Assembly (NCBI RefSeq): GCF_051020975.1
Contig: NC_135042.1
Location: 5,417,888-5,481,887, forward strand
Reading direction: 5' to 3'
Origin: Osmia lignaria lignaria
Lineage: Eukaryota > Arthropoda > Insecta > Hymenoptera > Megachilidae
Length of the DNA: 64,000 bases
This document shows, one piece after another, positions 36,845 through 48,712 of the stretch. A model generated the notes under the pieces. The model saw nothing but the letters and a program-made list of their open reading frames with translations. It did no database searches and had not been told where the DNA came from. How positions within the stretch are numbered: the stretch's first letter is position 1; the number at the start of each line of letters is the position of its first letter. The translations under genes were made by a program, and so were the position numbers.

Positions 36845-38826
36845 GTAAGTAATGAAATTTTTAATTTCAAAGAAATGTTTTTGAAGGTTTCAAATGTTAC
36901 CAGCGTAAATCAAATAATGCCCAGTATTATCATGCCAACGCAAAGAAAGTAAGCGTTTTTATAAATTGTCTTGATAAGTGTATACAATTGTACACTAAGT
37001 TCTATGAGTCATTAATGTCAATAAGAGAAACAAATAAAAAATGCGAATTTTATCAGACATTCAACTAGTTAAAAGGCAAAATATGTGAAATTGTTTTTTT
37101 AGAACCTCTTTTAAGATTTCATATGTAAGCCTGTGAGAGGTGGGAGCAATCGCCCCCTCTCTGAATCCGGCACTGTGCGTTATATCATTTTATAATTTGC
37201 CGCGTGAATTAAAGTTCTCATAATCATTGAATGATTACGAATATTTCTCGCTCTATCTTTTTTTATCGCGCGATTGATGTAATTTTTGCAAATTAAAATA
37301 TACAAGCAATTACGTTATTTCTAAAAGAAATAAAACATTGCTGTTCGATTAATCTGTCCCACGTAATCTTTGCTATTTTTTTTTTTTTTTTATTAGCTTA
37401 AAATTATTTTTCTGATTAATTTTCTCATAAGCTTTGCACCTTTGTTTCTATGGAATATGATGCTCATAATGATTCGTTAATTACCACGAGATATTTCGTG
37501 TTTGTTATTATTTATTTTGTACACAATATTTTCGGCAGTTTTCCGTGTAACTTTCCGAGATCTTTAATTTTAATTCCACATCACGCGATAACAGGTTAGT
37601 GGCCTGTGATCCGCATTATCGTATGACATGTGCAATGATGTAAATTTTTATGTATTCAAGTACGGCAGAAAGAAATGCGACGATTATATTTTATCATATC
37701 CTTTTTTGCTGTTTGCAATTGAATCTGTAGCGAATTAGATATTAAAATGTTGAAGTACGTATGTACTTTTTCTTAGGAATTGTAAATAAAAATACATTTA
37801 CACTAAATATGGTAACAACATATGCGTGTAATGACAGACACATGTAAATCATATCTATTGAAGTAATGAATAGAAATTTTGTATTTTTGTTTCACGCCTG
37901 ATGATCACGTGACTCGCGCTACCAACTTATCAGCATGGCGTGATACTGTCCTCGTTCCTAGTTTTGCATATATGTTAACAGTTTCGAGACAGATGTCAGA
38001 TCGAACGAGAGTGATCAAACACGAAAATAATAATAGCGATTATGTTCACGAGACGTTTTCTCGAACGTATCAAGTGTCAATTTAAGAGCTTTATCCGTCA
38101 ATCAAGTTACTTACGTTATGCTAGTAAAACGCTTGAACCTGATACGAGGCAGTTCGATCAGCTGCACAACAGGTAAAACAGCGAATTTTGAATTATTTTA
38201 ATTTAAATTAAATCTTTAATAAGGTTAATGCAAGATATTTACGAAAAAAAAGTTTGATTGACGATTGTTACAGGCATAATTGCAGGTTTTCATGAACATA
38301 AACTTTTATATTATGCAATTATGATAAACTGATGCAATCTTTTTTAAGTCTATAATTTGTTCTGATTCACCTGTTGTTAAACCGAAAAATAAATAATATT
38401 ATGAAAACCCTGAATTTTATAAGCATTCTTGATATATGTGTAGTGTATATAAGTAAATATATATGTGATATATGGTTAAATAATATGTCAAACGATCCTT
38501 GTCCGATGGGCGCAGACATGCGATTGCGCGATGCGCGCGCTTGCGCTATGCTAGTTATACTATCAGTGACGTAGCAAGTACCCATCGGGCCCCATATTTT
38601 TTTACCGATAGAATCATATTAATATGAAAATCCTGATTAGAAGAAACTTATCAAGAAACTATTTGCAGCCTTTAAATCAACGTAAACATCTCCTTCGTAA
38701 AATCGTTTTAGACTTGACCTACAGTTCATCCCCGTGATAAATTGTTTTATCAAAACACTAGCTTATCAGCCGTTAGTACTCATTAGTTCATAAATGCTGT
38801 TAATAAATTAAATTACAGTTGCAATC
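36845..38826. other. First intron of the long malic enzyme transcript
   Basis: AT-rich DNA with no supported exon. Sequences resembling terminal ends of DNA transposon relics appear at 37,131-37,180 (reverse complement begins CAGTGCCGGATTCAGAG). A donor-like site at 38,173 follows an open stretch from an ATG at 38,118, but its phase does not fit the next malic enzyme exon. Confidence 0.4.
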
Positions 38827-38836
38827 TATAAAAAGG
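38827..38836 (+). promoter_or_regulatory. TATA box of internal malic enzyme promoter
   Basis: TATAAAAAGG lies 164 bp upstream of the exon 2 acceptor and 210 bp before the ATG at 39,037. A start about 30 bp downstream would give a transcript whose first ATG in the malic enzyme frame is 39,037, producing the 573-residue form without the distal extension. The region between is pyrimidine-rich and CpG-containing, unlike the surrounding intron. Confidence 0.5.
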
Positions 38837-38990
38837 AAGGCATGCGACAGATTCGACAATCGCGCCATATAATTGATACGCGACTGTGTTCATTCCCCTC
38901 GCCCTAACCTCACCTCTCTTGAACGGTAGTGCTTTCTGCTGTACCGACATTCATTTTCAATCAGCCTTCAACTTCGCTCGTCGTTTGTAG

Positions 38991-41900
38991 GATCCACAGT
39001 AGTAGCCAGTTGACCTACGACGACAAATCTTCAACAATGTCAGCTCTTCACCGAGATCAGCTTGGTCAGCGGGGACATGGAGACAGCGTCTGTGCGAGTT
39101 TACTTCGTGGCCTTGATCATCTGAAAAACCCACAGTTGAATAAGGTACGCTATAGTATATAACGTGATTTAATATTATGTATAACAAATGTGGTTTGTGA
39201 TGCCGGCAGAAGCACGAACTGTTCTACTGACTGACATTGACATGTTACTTCCTTGGTCATTTGCTACTTCATTTTTTGGAAAAAATGTTATGCACTAACA
39301 TGTAATAATCATTATACGACACGCGTATTATAAAAAAAATGACGTTTCCTGTTTATTATTACAATCGTTGCTATGGTTTCTGAAGCCTACTCATGAACGT
39401 TGAATCGTAAATTTTTCTATGAGATTAATGGGGGTGATTTAATGTCTCATTTTCGGCGCGAAATTTGCAATTTAAATATCATATGATCCGTTAAACATCT
39501 AGCGACTGAAAATTTTCCATTGTTTTGACGTAAACCAAATGAAAGCGTCACTCATGAATGAAATGAATGAAATTAAACTGCAGAATTATATTTTAATTTT
39601 GCGAGTAGGTTCGATATCGATCGGCGGATGTAAATTAAAGTTGTCGAAGCTGAAGTGAGAATTTCATGAACGCGTGCGAATGTACAGCTAACCTAGTGGT
39701 ATTGAAGACACTAAGAATGCACAAAACACTAAAGAGGATAATTACGTTACGTTGAATTGGTCACGTAGTGTTCGCGGTTCCATGAAATTCACTTTCACGG
39801 CGTACAAATTTACCGAACGGAACTAATGACGGTGTGACAACCTGAGGATGATGAAACAAGCATGAATGCTTTTTAGTCGTACGATAAACCGCCGTTATCT
39901 CTCTGTCACAATTTTTTATATTTTTACAACATCTTTACTTTGATTAGCCACCAGTAAAATATGCTTGAACTTTCTAGTGACATTTTTTTTTAAACTACCA
40001 GTTAATATTATTCATACACTGATAACCAGAATTTAAACTGGTTTTCTTAGAAATTAATATTTATGCAAATCTTAGTTGAATATTCAATGAAAGTAATCAT
40101 ATCGCTTAAAAAAAAATTGCATCAATCTGCATTTTGTTAGAGACATTTGAAAATAAAGAGAAAATCGAAAGCGTAGAGTAACATTATCGGTAATGTTGAT
40201 TCGATTAAAACTCGATCGATAATGGTTCTATTTATTCCCTCGAGGTATCGTAGCATCATAAGTTAGATAAAAATATATCGATGCAAATAGACTACCGTTT
40301 GATTTTTTAAACTGGTAACGTGTTCAAGCTAAGCGTGTTTATAACGATAGACCTCGAAAATAATTTTCGCGATGACTGGACAAAGTGGACACCAAATATT
40401 CCACGTGTAATCATGCGATCGTGATTGCGAAATTCACTGGGAATTCTGCGGCTAACGCCATATTTTATGACTAACTTTTTATTCGGTAAATCTTATACTT
40501 CATCAATAGGCACGTGATACTTTTTCCTCAATTAACTATGAACTATGAAGTTATTACTTCAAAAAAACAAAATAAGAAATTACCATCTGTGCAATAAATT
40601 TTGCCAATGCATAATTACATATTACATTGAGGAGCTAAAAAGCTGGTGAAACTTATAAAAAAAACTTAGTAAATAATAAACATGTATTCATTTTTGCCTT
40701 TATAAAACCATCTTATTTTTCCTATCAGATTTTGATAAAACGACTAAATTCCAGTATGCTGTACGTATCGGTGACCTTTTGATAAAGCTGATACCTCCTG
40801 CTAATATTCTGCGAACAAAACGCTGACTGCGCTTTAAGCCCCTTATCGTGGCTTCGAATTAAAATGAAAGAAAGGAAGAAAATGATATAGAATCTATATC
40901 AGCATTTTCGTTGAGAAATCAAACAGTATGTATCACTTCAATCTTCTTATATTCATCCTACCGATATCAAAATTACTTAATTGAATAATTTTTCAGAACA
41001 GCCTGCAATTGAAATAGTTTCTCTCGCTAAGGTCTTCAATATACCCTCATCGAGTCTCTGAACTCTCCAGACCTTGCGCAGAAATTTCGATCCGACTCCT
41101 TGTGTCGTTTCCTGGTAATTCTTCTATACATATAAAAATATCGGATCGATCAAGAGTATCACTTCCGCTCACGAAAACGTGGCGGTAAAATTAAACCTTC
41201 TTATCCAACGGCGCAGCCAGATTAACGCGCGATACGCAAAGACCCGTTTCATGCGAGTGGCAGCGATTCTTGTACTAGGTCGTGGCACGTTTTGCGGACC
41301 AGCAGGACTCTTAGCTACATATTGATCGAGCGACTGGCAAGCTCGAGGAGCCTGGCAACCGTTTCCATCGACGGATTGTTTGCCATGGGACTTGAGATCA
41401 TTCGGAGAAGTGGTAGGACACGGAAGAATGGACACGGATTGGTGGGACCTCGTTCCGGATTTTCATAGAACCGTACGGGTTCCTGAACCTCTGCTGGCTG
41501 CTGACGGAAGGGTATTCTTGCTCTGCATTTCCTCGAAACGTTCGTTTTTGTTTCATTCTATCCAGATATTTCTTCAGAACATTTACTTTTGTACAGAGAA
41601 TCTTCTGGTAGGATTTAATGATCTAACAGTTTGATGAAAATTACCACACTGGAGCTCCTTTGGACAATACACTTTGAAGTTTTACCAATGGTTACTCGCA
41701 AGAATATCAAAGTCACGATAACGTGTGCATAGTTATTCAATTCTACACACAAGTTTCAAGGAAAACGAATACACAATTACGTCACAGACGTTATACTTTG
41801 TCCTTTGTCTTTCAACAGTTTTTTCTCTCTATCCTGTGGTTATTTTAATCATTGGAATCTTGTTATGATTATCAGCTTACAGATATGTAAGAATCCACTT

Positions 41901-44900
41901 TGTGATAGATATTTTGTGGTTATTCCTTGTATCATATAATACTGTCCAATTACTTTTGATAGTTTTAGCTCCTTGACTTGAAATCTGACAAGAGTTGTCA
42001 ATGGGTGGTTAACTTCTGCCTCTTCTCGAAAAAGTTCATCTGCTTTTGAATGAGAACCTTTATCCTAGTACCGCCTCTTTGGTGCGTTTTAGTTTGAAGA
42101 AACAAAGGTCCTGGATTGAGGACTCTAAAACAATGGACCCGTGAATATATACCTTTGGACCGAGCAACGGTAAAAATTCCTTTTCTTCATTTTTTATATT
42201 CTGAAGGTACATATTGATGAAAGGACACGTTGACTTTATTTATTCTTCATGGAATCAACAGTTGAAGTTAGGTAAACATTTCCTGTCTGAGTGACTTGCA
42301 AAAATTACATCTGCATGTGTAACAAAGCATTCTTCACGCTTTTTTCTCCAGGCGAAAGTCACTTTCGATCTTCAGAGACTATTAAATTGGTTCGCACACG
42401 ATTGTGAAATTTTGAAAGTATTCACAAGCATTCACTGCTTGCATTCCTCGTCAAACGGAAACTTATCTGGTTGATTGAACTCTGTTGTTTGTAATATGAT
42501 TTTTGATGGATGGTCGAAGCAATCTCGCAAAAAGAAGCGTACAAGAGAGTGAGATAGAAGGACATGTATCTGCTATCATAATTTATAAAAGTCAATTGAC
42601 GTTGCTTGCGATCTGGCAGGAACATTCGAAGCATTGTTAGCGACCCCAGAGTCCGGTCGCTGGTGGAAAAATACCATGCTTTTAACGAGTGCTTTGACCT
42701 TATACCGTCCGGTTCGACTTGATCATCGAGGAGTATCATGTATTCAATGGAATTTTTTTAAAAAGGACTAACCACACTGGTCGAGAAGTTATCGATCAAC
42801 CATTCTTATCCTTCGAATCTTTTTTTAGGAAATATTCTTTTATATAATATTAACAATTAAACGTTCTGTAGTAATACATTTATATATGTCTTTAAAAAAA
42901 TTTCATCAATAACTTGTAGATTCTTTTATTATTTGTAATTTCAATTTTATTTTATTGTATACTTGTTCTGCGATTGAGATTGAAAGAATTTTTCTAATTA
43001 CCGATTAAATTTGAAGCTTAATGTTATCCGTCTTCTTGGAATCATTTAATTTTATATCTGAACGTGATCGATTGTCAATTGTAATAATAAAAAACCTGTT
43101 GTCGCGAAAGGAAACGGTGTAGACGATGTAATCAATGGTGTCAGACAGTTTTATTCAAATTTTGCATTCTGTCTGCATAATACCGGGTAAAGTCTTTTCC
43201 GATACAATCGAGGCGAGAAACTTTAATTAGCGAATTGTTTACAGGCGATTTAAAAATAGAAACTGATATATTGTGAAGCCTTGCACGCTTCTTACTGTGT
43301 TAATAAACTATGATTTAACAAACTTTTTTATTTTGTTCAGTTCAATTAATTTGTATTAATTGTAAAAGATAAAGCATTGATATTTTGTACATTAAGTGCA
43401 TGGACATAATAAAATAATGAAAAATGATCTAATGTAATTATAGCTTTTTGTTTTTACTATCATTACCATTAATCAATGATTCATTGATCACGTAATGTAA
43501 CATACTATAAGTAGAATGTTTAGAAGTTACATGATTTAAAGATACATCATGATCTGTAAATCAATTGATTTCCTTTATCAGCGGATAATACAGTAAGTAT
43601 ACTGCAACTAACAATTACGATAACCTCGAATGCTACTACTAATTGAAATATGTATATATAAGTACTTACGTCTTTTGCAGCCTGAAGATTAATTGCTTCT
43701 GTCGATAAATTAAAAATGTATACAGTGCCATCTAGCGATTGGTGTTTTTGGAGTGCTCCTGGTATTAGGATCACAGGATGTGTGAGAAGGTATCCCGTGA
43801 GACTGAGTAACAAGGAGGGGTATACTGCGCAACAAGGACAGACATATGTAAGTTCCCCCACTCCAAAATGGCGGATCACGCTAGCTAAATTATAATTGAG
43901 GGAAAATAATTAATAACTCGTTTCCTGTGAATAATTCGTGCACTTTTACTATTGTTTTTCAAAGTATATGATTCTAGGAATTTTTACATGTAGATTTTGC
44001 AGCTGTTTTGTTTATATTAATTTATCATTAATTATTAATGTATCTGACACAGAAAATTTTGGTCAAAACTGTGTCTAAAAGGTAGTACGATCACGAAATT
44101 TTAAAAAGCAATCGTAAAAATGCACAAGTTATTTTTAGTAGTCGAGTTATAACTATTATTCCGTCAATTATGATTTATATGGCAAGACGCCATTGTCGAG
44201 TGGAGGATCTATGTCTATCCTTGTCGCACAATGCATCCTCCTTGTCGCACAGTTTCGCCGGATACCTCTTGCACTTTCATGTTCTCTAGCTACCAGGAGC
44301 CTACAAAACGCACTCCAAACGTTTGGATAGTTGCTTTCGTTCGCAGTTTATCCGCGAAATACAATTGATGCGAACATATGACTCGCAACATATTGCGTTA
44401 AAATGCTCTGTTTTTTTAAATAATTTACTTCCAAGAAATGTGAAGTATTAAAGAAATAAATGCAAAATTAAAAAATATTAAATATTAAAAATAGAATACT
44501 TGAAATTATAGTATTTATTGAAATGTAGTCTTCTTATTTTGGGTCATGTAGACCCGAGAGAAAATAACACAGATAAATTATTAGTTTAAGAATATTATAT
44601 ACCATATTCTCTGAAAGTTATAATCATGCTTTCAAGAAACTAATAATTATATCAAGGAACAGCTGATGGCCTTTCACTCACGTTCACCACCAGCAATCGA
44701 CAGGAATTTTCTGATTAACCCAATTCAGGCAGCAATCAAATAATTCCTGTCAAGGTCTTAGTATGATTCATCGTTATTTGTAGCATTCATAACTTTATCG
44801 AATAAAGAAACTTTAACTTTATTTATTCGTCGAAGAGAACAAATACTCACTCCTTATAGCTCTGTCAATTAATTAATTAATTGATATTTATGTTATGGTT

Positions 44901-46980
44901 TCAGTTTGTAGGATTTGATCCATGAAATTTATCACATTTTTAAAGGAAGTATTTTATTTCAGGGTATGGCATTTTCCATTGAGGAAAGGCAAGTATTGGG
45001 TATCCATGGTCTCCTACCAGCAGTTGTGAAGACTCAGGAAGAGCAACTGGAACTGTGCCGCCTAAATCTGGATCGCTACCCAGATGATCTATCAAAATAT
45101 ATCTACCTCATTGGCCTACTGGTATGTACTAACTTGCCAACTATTCATCATACTGACTTGCCAGTCTTTCCTTTATTTCTAATAAGTTTATGAAGGTTTA
45201 AACATTACCCCTTTAAAATGACTAATAATCTCATTAATATTACAGGATAGAAATGAAAAACTCTTTTACCGTATGCTCGCTGATGATGTGGCAAAACTGA
45301 TGCCTCTGGTATACACACCAACAGTAGGTCTAGCTTGTCAAAAGTTTGGCCTGATCTACAGAAGACCCCGTGGTATGTTCATAAGTATAAATGACAAAGG
45401 CTACATATATGATATTTTGAAAAACTGGCCTGAACACGACGTACGAGCCGTCGTTGTCACTGATGGTGAGAGAATACTTGGGCTGGGTGATCTGGGTGCC
45501 TATGGAATGGGAATACCTGTTGGCAAGCTGTCCTTGTACACTGCACTGGCTGGTATTAAACCACATCAATGTTTACCTATTACTCTGGATGTTGGTACCA
45601 ACACTCAGGTATGATACTTAATCTTGAATTATTAAACAGTATTAATACAATGTTCTAAAATATGAATTTGCATTTCAGTCTTTGTTGGATGACCCACTGT
45701 ACATTGGCCACAAGCACAAACGTGTCACTGGTCAAGAATATGATGACTTCCTGGACGAATTCATGACCGCAGTGGTCAGGAGATACGGACAGAATACATT
45801 GATCCAATTTGAAGATTTCGGAAACGCCAATGCGTTTAGACTGCTTCAAAAATATCAGGACAGTTACTGTACCTTCAACGATGACATCCAAGGAACAGCT
45901 GCTGTCGCTGTTGCTGGTTTACTGGCATCCCTTCGCGTTACACACACTAAACTGTCGGAGAATACAATTGTTTTCCAGGGAGCTGGAGAGGTACATCAGT
46001 GATTTATACCTTATACCGTGTTCTTAGCGTTATAACTGATTTTGTTCTTTCAGGCTTCGTTAGGTATCGCATGGCTATGCGTTATGGCGATGGAGAGAGA
46101 AGGTATTAGCAAGGAGGAAGCTAAAAAGAAAATCTGGATGGTTGATTCAAAAGGATTAATAGTCAAGGATCGTCCAAAAGGTGGACTGACGGAGCACAAG
46201 CTGCGCTTTGCTCGAGATGACAAACCAATTGACACTTTGTTGGACGTGGTGAAAACTGCGAAACCTACTGTACTTATCGGAGCAGCCGCAGTTGGCGGTG
46301 CTTTCACTACTGAAATACTGGAAGAAATGGCTAAAAACAACGAAACACCAGTTATTTTTGCTCTCAGCAATCCAACAAGCAAAGCAGAATGTACTGCCGA
46401 ACAAGCATACACTGCTACAAAGGTATACAAGAAGCTTCTATAAAATATTCATTGTTCAATTTCTTTCATCTAACATTTTTTATTTTTCGTGTTCATAGGG
46501 AAAATGTGTATTTGCCAGTGGATCACCATTCGATCCAGTGACATACAACGGCAAGACTTACAGTCCTGGCCAGGGAAATAACAGTTACATTTTCCCTGGT
46601 ATTGCGTTGGGTGTAATATGCTGTTGTATGCGTACAATTCCTGATGCCGCATTCCTCGTCGCTGCTGAAACATTAGCTCAGATTGTTTCTGATGAAGATT
46701 TGGCGAGTGGAAACCTGTACCCACCTTTGCAAGATATCCAAAAGTGTTCATTGACGATAGCTGCTGAAGTCATGAAATGCGGTTATGCAAGTGGTAAGAA
46801 AATATTAAGTTTCATAATTTTTGTTTTTCTTATAATATGATCTAATAATACTTTCTTTGTGCAGGTCTTGCAGCACTTCATCCAGAACCTGAGGACTACA
46901 AGGAATTCATCAAAGCACAACTGTACGATCCAACTTATAAATCATCAGTACCTCCAGTATATAAGTGGCCTAAAGCATAA
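38991..46980 (+). CDS. Men: NADP-type malic enzyme, core gene
   Basis: Malic enzyme oxidatively decarboxylates L-malate to pyruvate and CO2 with reduction of NAD(P), in animals mainly supplying cytosolic NADPH for fat synthesis and redox balance. Exons 38,991-39,144, 44,963-45,121, 45,246-45,608, 45,679-45,990, 46,054-46,422, 46,499-46,793 and 46,865-46,980 join in frame. From the ATG at 39,037 the product has 573 residues, as in vertebrate cytosolic enzymes. Residues in this numbering fall where the family expects them: YTPTVG with catalytic Tyr112, Lys183 after IPVG, metal ligands Glu255 and Asp256 (FEDFGNANAF) and Asp279 (NDDIQGTAAV), then the dinucleotide loop FQGAGEASLG. The C-terminus is complete (VYKWPKA). 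Exon 2 to exon 3 spans 5.8 kb, the only large intron in the core gene. A distal first exon at 36,792 makes a longer N-terminus. NADP preference is inferred from family. Confidence 0.97.
39145..43679. other. Large malic enzyme intron, proximal part
   Basis: No nested gene is supported. Open frames at 41,169-41,634 on the two strands start with non-ATG codons and lack consistent splice partners. The GC-richer patch around 41,160-41,520 differs from the AT-rich background and may be regulatory or non-coding transcribed sequence. Confidence 0.4.
43683..44375. repeat. Long diverged inverted repeat in malic enzyme intron
   Basis: The reverse complement of about 43,683-43,990 aligns with about 44,080-44,375. 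Shared landmarks in order, left arm reversed then right arm: AGTAAAAGTGCACG / CGTAAAAATGCACA, CGAGTTAT / CGAGTTAT, GTCAATTATGATTT-like blocks, CGCCATT..GAGTGG, ATGTCTGTCCTTGT / ATGTCTATCCTTGT, CGGGATACC / CCGGATACC, and ACCAGGAGC / ACCAGGAGC. Arms are near 300 bp, roughly 70-75% alike by eye, with a spacer of about 90 bp. The left arm carries a CTCF-like word (43,726-43,737). It may be an old inverted duplication, a long-TIR element or a hairpin RNA source. Confidence 0.7.
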
Positions 46981-47299
46981 ATGTATTTTCTACTGCCATT
47001 TTCAAATGCAACGCTTTGATACGACGTCGAGTATAAAAATGTACACGACAGATGTGTACTACCTTTTTCTTTTTAATTTGGCATGGTATTGTAAGAGCCT
47101 GTTGAGCAGGTTTTTCATATAACTATATTGAGTCTTTGTACGTATGAGTAATAATCAGCATGGGTGTTGTGTATGTGAGCATGTATAGATATCTATTTCG
47201 AAAAAGGAAAGATTTTATTCTGAACTGTGTATAAATGTATCCGCTACTGATAGTTTTAAATTATTGGGATGATAAAATGTTTGATTTATCGGTTTAACG

Positions 47300-47305
47300 A
47301 ATAAA
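47300..47305 (+). promoter_or_regulatory. Malic enzyme poly(A) signal
   Basis: AATAAA 320 bp after the malic enzyme stop codon, followed by a T-containing stretch. It is the first canonical hexamer in the 3' UTR. Confidence 0.7.
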
Positions 47306-47336
47306 AAATTTCAAATGATTATTTGAAAGAAATGTG

Positions 47337-47342
47337 TTTATT
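47337..47342 (-). promoter_or_regulatory. Candidate poly(A) signal of the Doa transcript
   Basis: TTTATT on the plus strand is AATAAA on the minus strand. If used, the Doa 3' UTR would be about 1.4 kb and its end would meet or overlap the malic enzyme 3' end. Nearer minus-strand hexamers (for example TTTATT at about 48,424) offer a shorter alternative. Confidence 0.35.
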
Positions 47343-47747
47343 GCTACTCGAAACAGCATTCCTCACAGTGCCCAGGACATAATTCTTCTTCTTTGTACGA
47401 GCAGCAGGGTGTTTTAAACTTCCGTCACGTTGTATATTCAATTAAGAACCGAAAGAGACAAACAAGACGTACATATGAGCGAAAGTTTTATAATTTAAAG
47501 GTATTCATCTATTAAACGAAGTAAAAAGCAGAGGCGTCTTTATGTACTTAAAGCTCGCGCTTTTTCACAGATATATAGGCAATACACGCGTAAACTCATT
47601 GTCAGTGTATTGAGTACTTAGAACCGTATCAAATTCGCCCCATCCTTTTCTTCTACCGAATCTCTTAAGGACCGATGAAACTTAAAACACACATGATTGT
47701 CTGCAACCTCGTAAAGACAATACAACGAAATTCATTTAGACGTGGAA

Positions 47748-47749
<2 letters not shown>

Positions 47750-47780
<31 letters not shown>
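47750..47780 (+). repeat. Poly(A) tract, 31 bases, in the Doa 3' UTR region
   Basis: An uninterrupted A run on the plus strand, which would be poly(U) in a long Doa transcript. No retroposon body is recognised beside it. Confidence 0.85.
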
Positions 47781-47782
<2 letters not shown>

Positions 47783-48712
47783 TTAAAGAAACAGCTTAGT
47801 TTCCTTCGAATTTCGAGGAACAAAACATGTTAGCATTTTTCTAAAAATAACCACATACGTATCATTATGGTTTCCAAGAACGTTAACATGTGTATTTTAC
47901 GACGATGATTTGGCGTCCATTGAATTCCTCACACGCTCTCACTTTCTCTCCCTTTTTTGTTAATCTTAATTAATGTCAACACGTACGCATAATATTTACT
48001 TGTCTTATCACTAAGTCTGATTCTTACTATTAAAACACGCCATGGTCATCAATCTATAACAAACAGAGTATAAACTGCGACCCTTTACTCCAAACTTTGT
48101 TGCATAATAACATCGTAATAAAATTAAAGGATAAAATGTACAGAAGAGCGTTTAGAAAATGTTTACAATGATGGGACTCTGTTACGCTACACTGAGCAGA
48201 CACACTGGCACGTTTACAGTGCCAGTAACAAGGACTATGTCAAGTATAGTTTGGCTGTCTACCAATTTCGTCGTCTTTAAACGAACATCAGAGAGTGTCG
48301 ATATATATTTTTTTTTTCTTGTATCTTGACTCAGAGGTTGGTGTCATTCTGCCGTAAATATAATTTTATCGAGTCCGAGTTCCACAGCACCATTGCACTA
48401 CTGCTTTCTTTTTTATATTAACGTTTATTAATAAACAATACGATTACTTGTAATTTAACCAACATTGTCGGTCGTTACCATTGAATTTAATTTAATTTAT
48501 ATTTCCTACTAAAATTTCGAGCCTCTTTTTATTTCGTTCGCTTCACTTTCAATTTTTTTAATCTTTAAGTCAAGCAATCGTCATCGAATTTTGTTCCTAC
48601 GAAAAAGACACAGTCTTGTGAGGCTTAAGGATATCAGTATTGTAACGTAGGGCAGTAGCGTCGTTGATAGTGGAGTGTCTGTCCAGCATGGAGGTCGGTC
48701 CCTTTCCTAGCT

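Noticed and set aside
38118..38172. ATG-started stretch MLVKRLNLIRGSS.. before a GT, looking like a mitochondrial presequence exon for malic enzyme
   Set aside because: It ends in phase 1, while the next malic enzyme exon needs phase 2. Splicing would hit a stop after a few codons, and no alternative acceptor rescues the frame.
38929..39036. Apparent N-terminal extension of the short malic enzyme
   Set aside because: The frame is open upstream of the ATG at 39,037, but the apparent start is GTG with a stop just before it. Only the distal spliced exon supplies an ATG.
41169..41634. Frames of 88 and 84 codons on opposite strands in the malic enzyme intron
   Set aside because: The minus frame starts with a non-ATG codon, the two frames overlap, and there is no domain or linked splice site.
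43547..43879. Minus-strand open frame of about 110 codons in the malic enzyme intron
   Set aside because: It starts with GTG, not ATG, and coincides with the left arm of the inverted repeat. The homologous right arm carries a one-base indel relative to it, so the frame is not shared.
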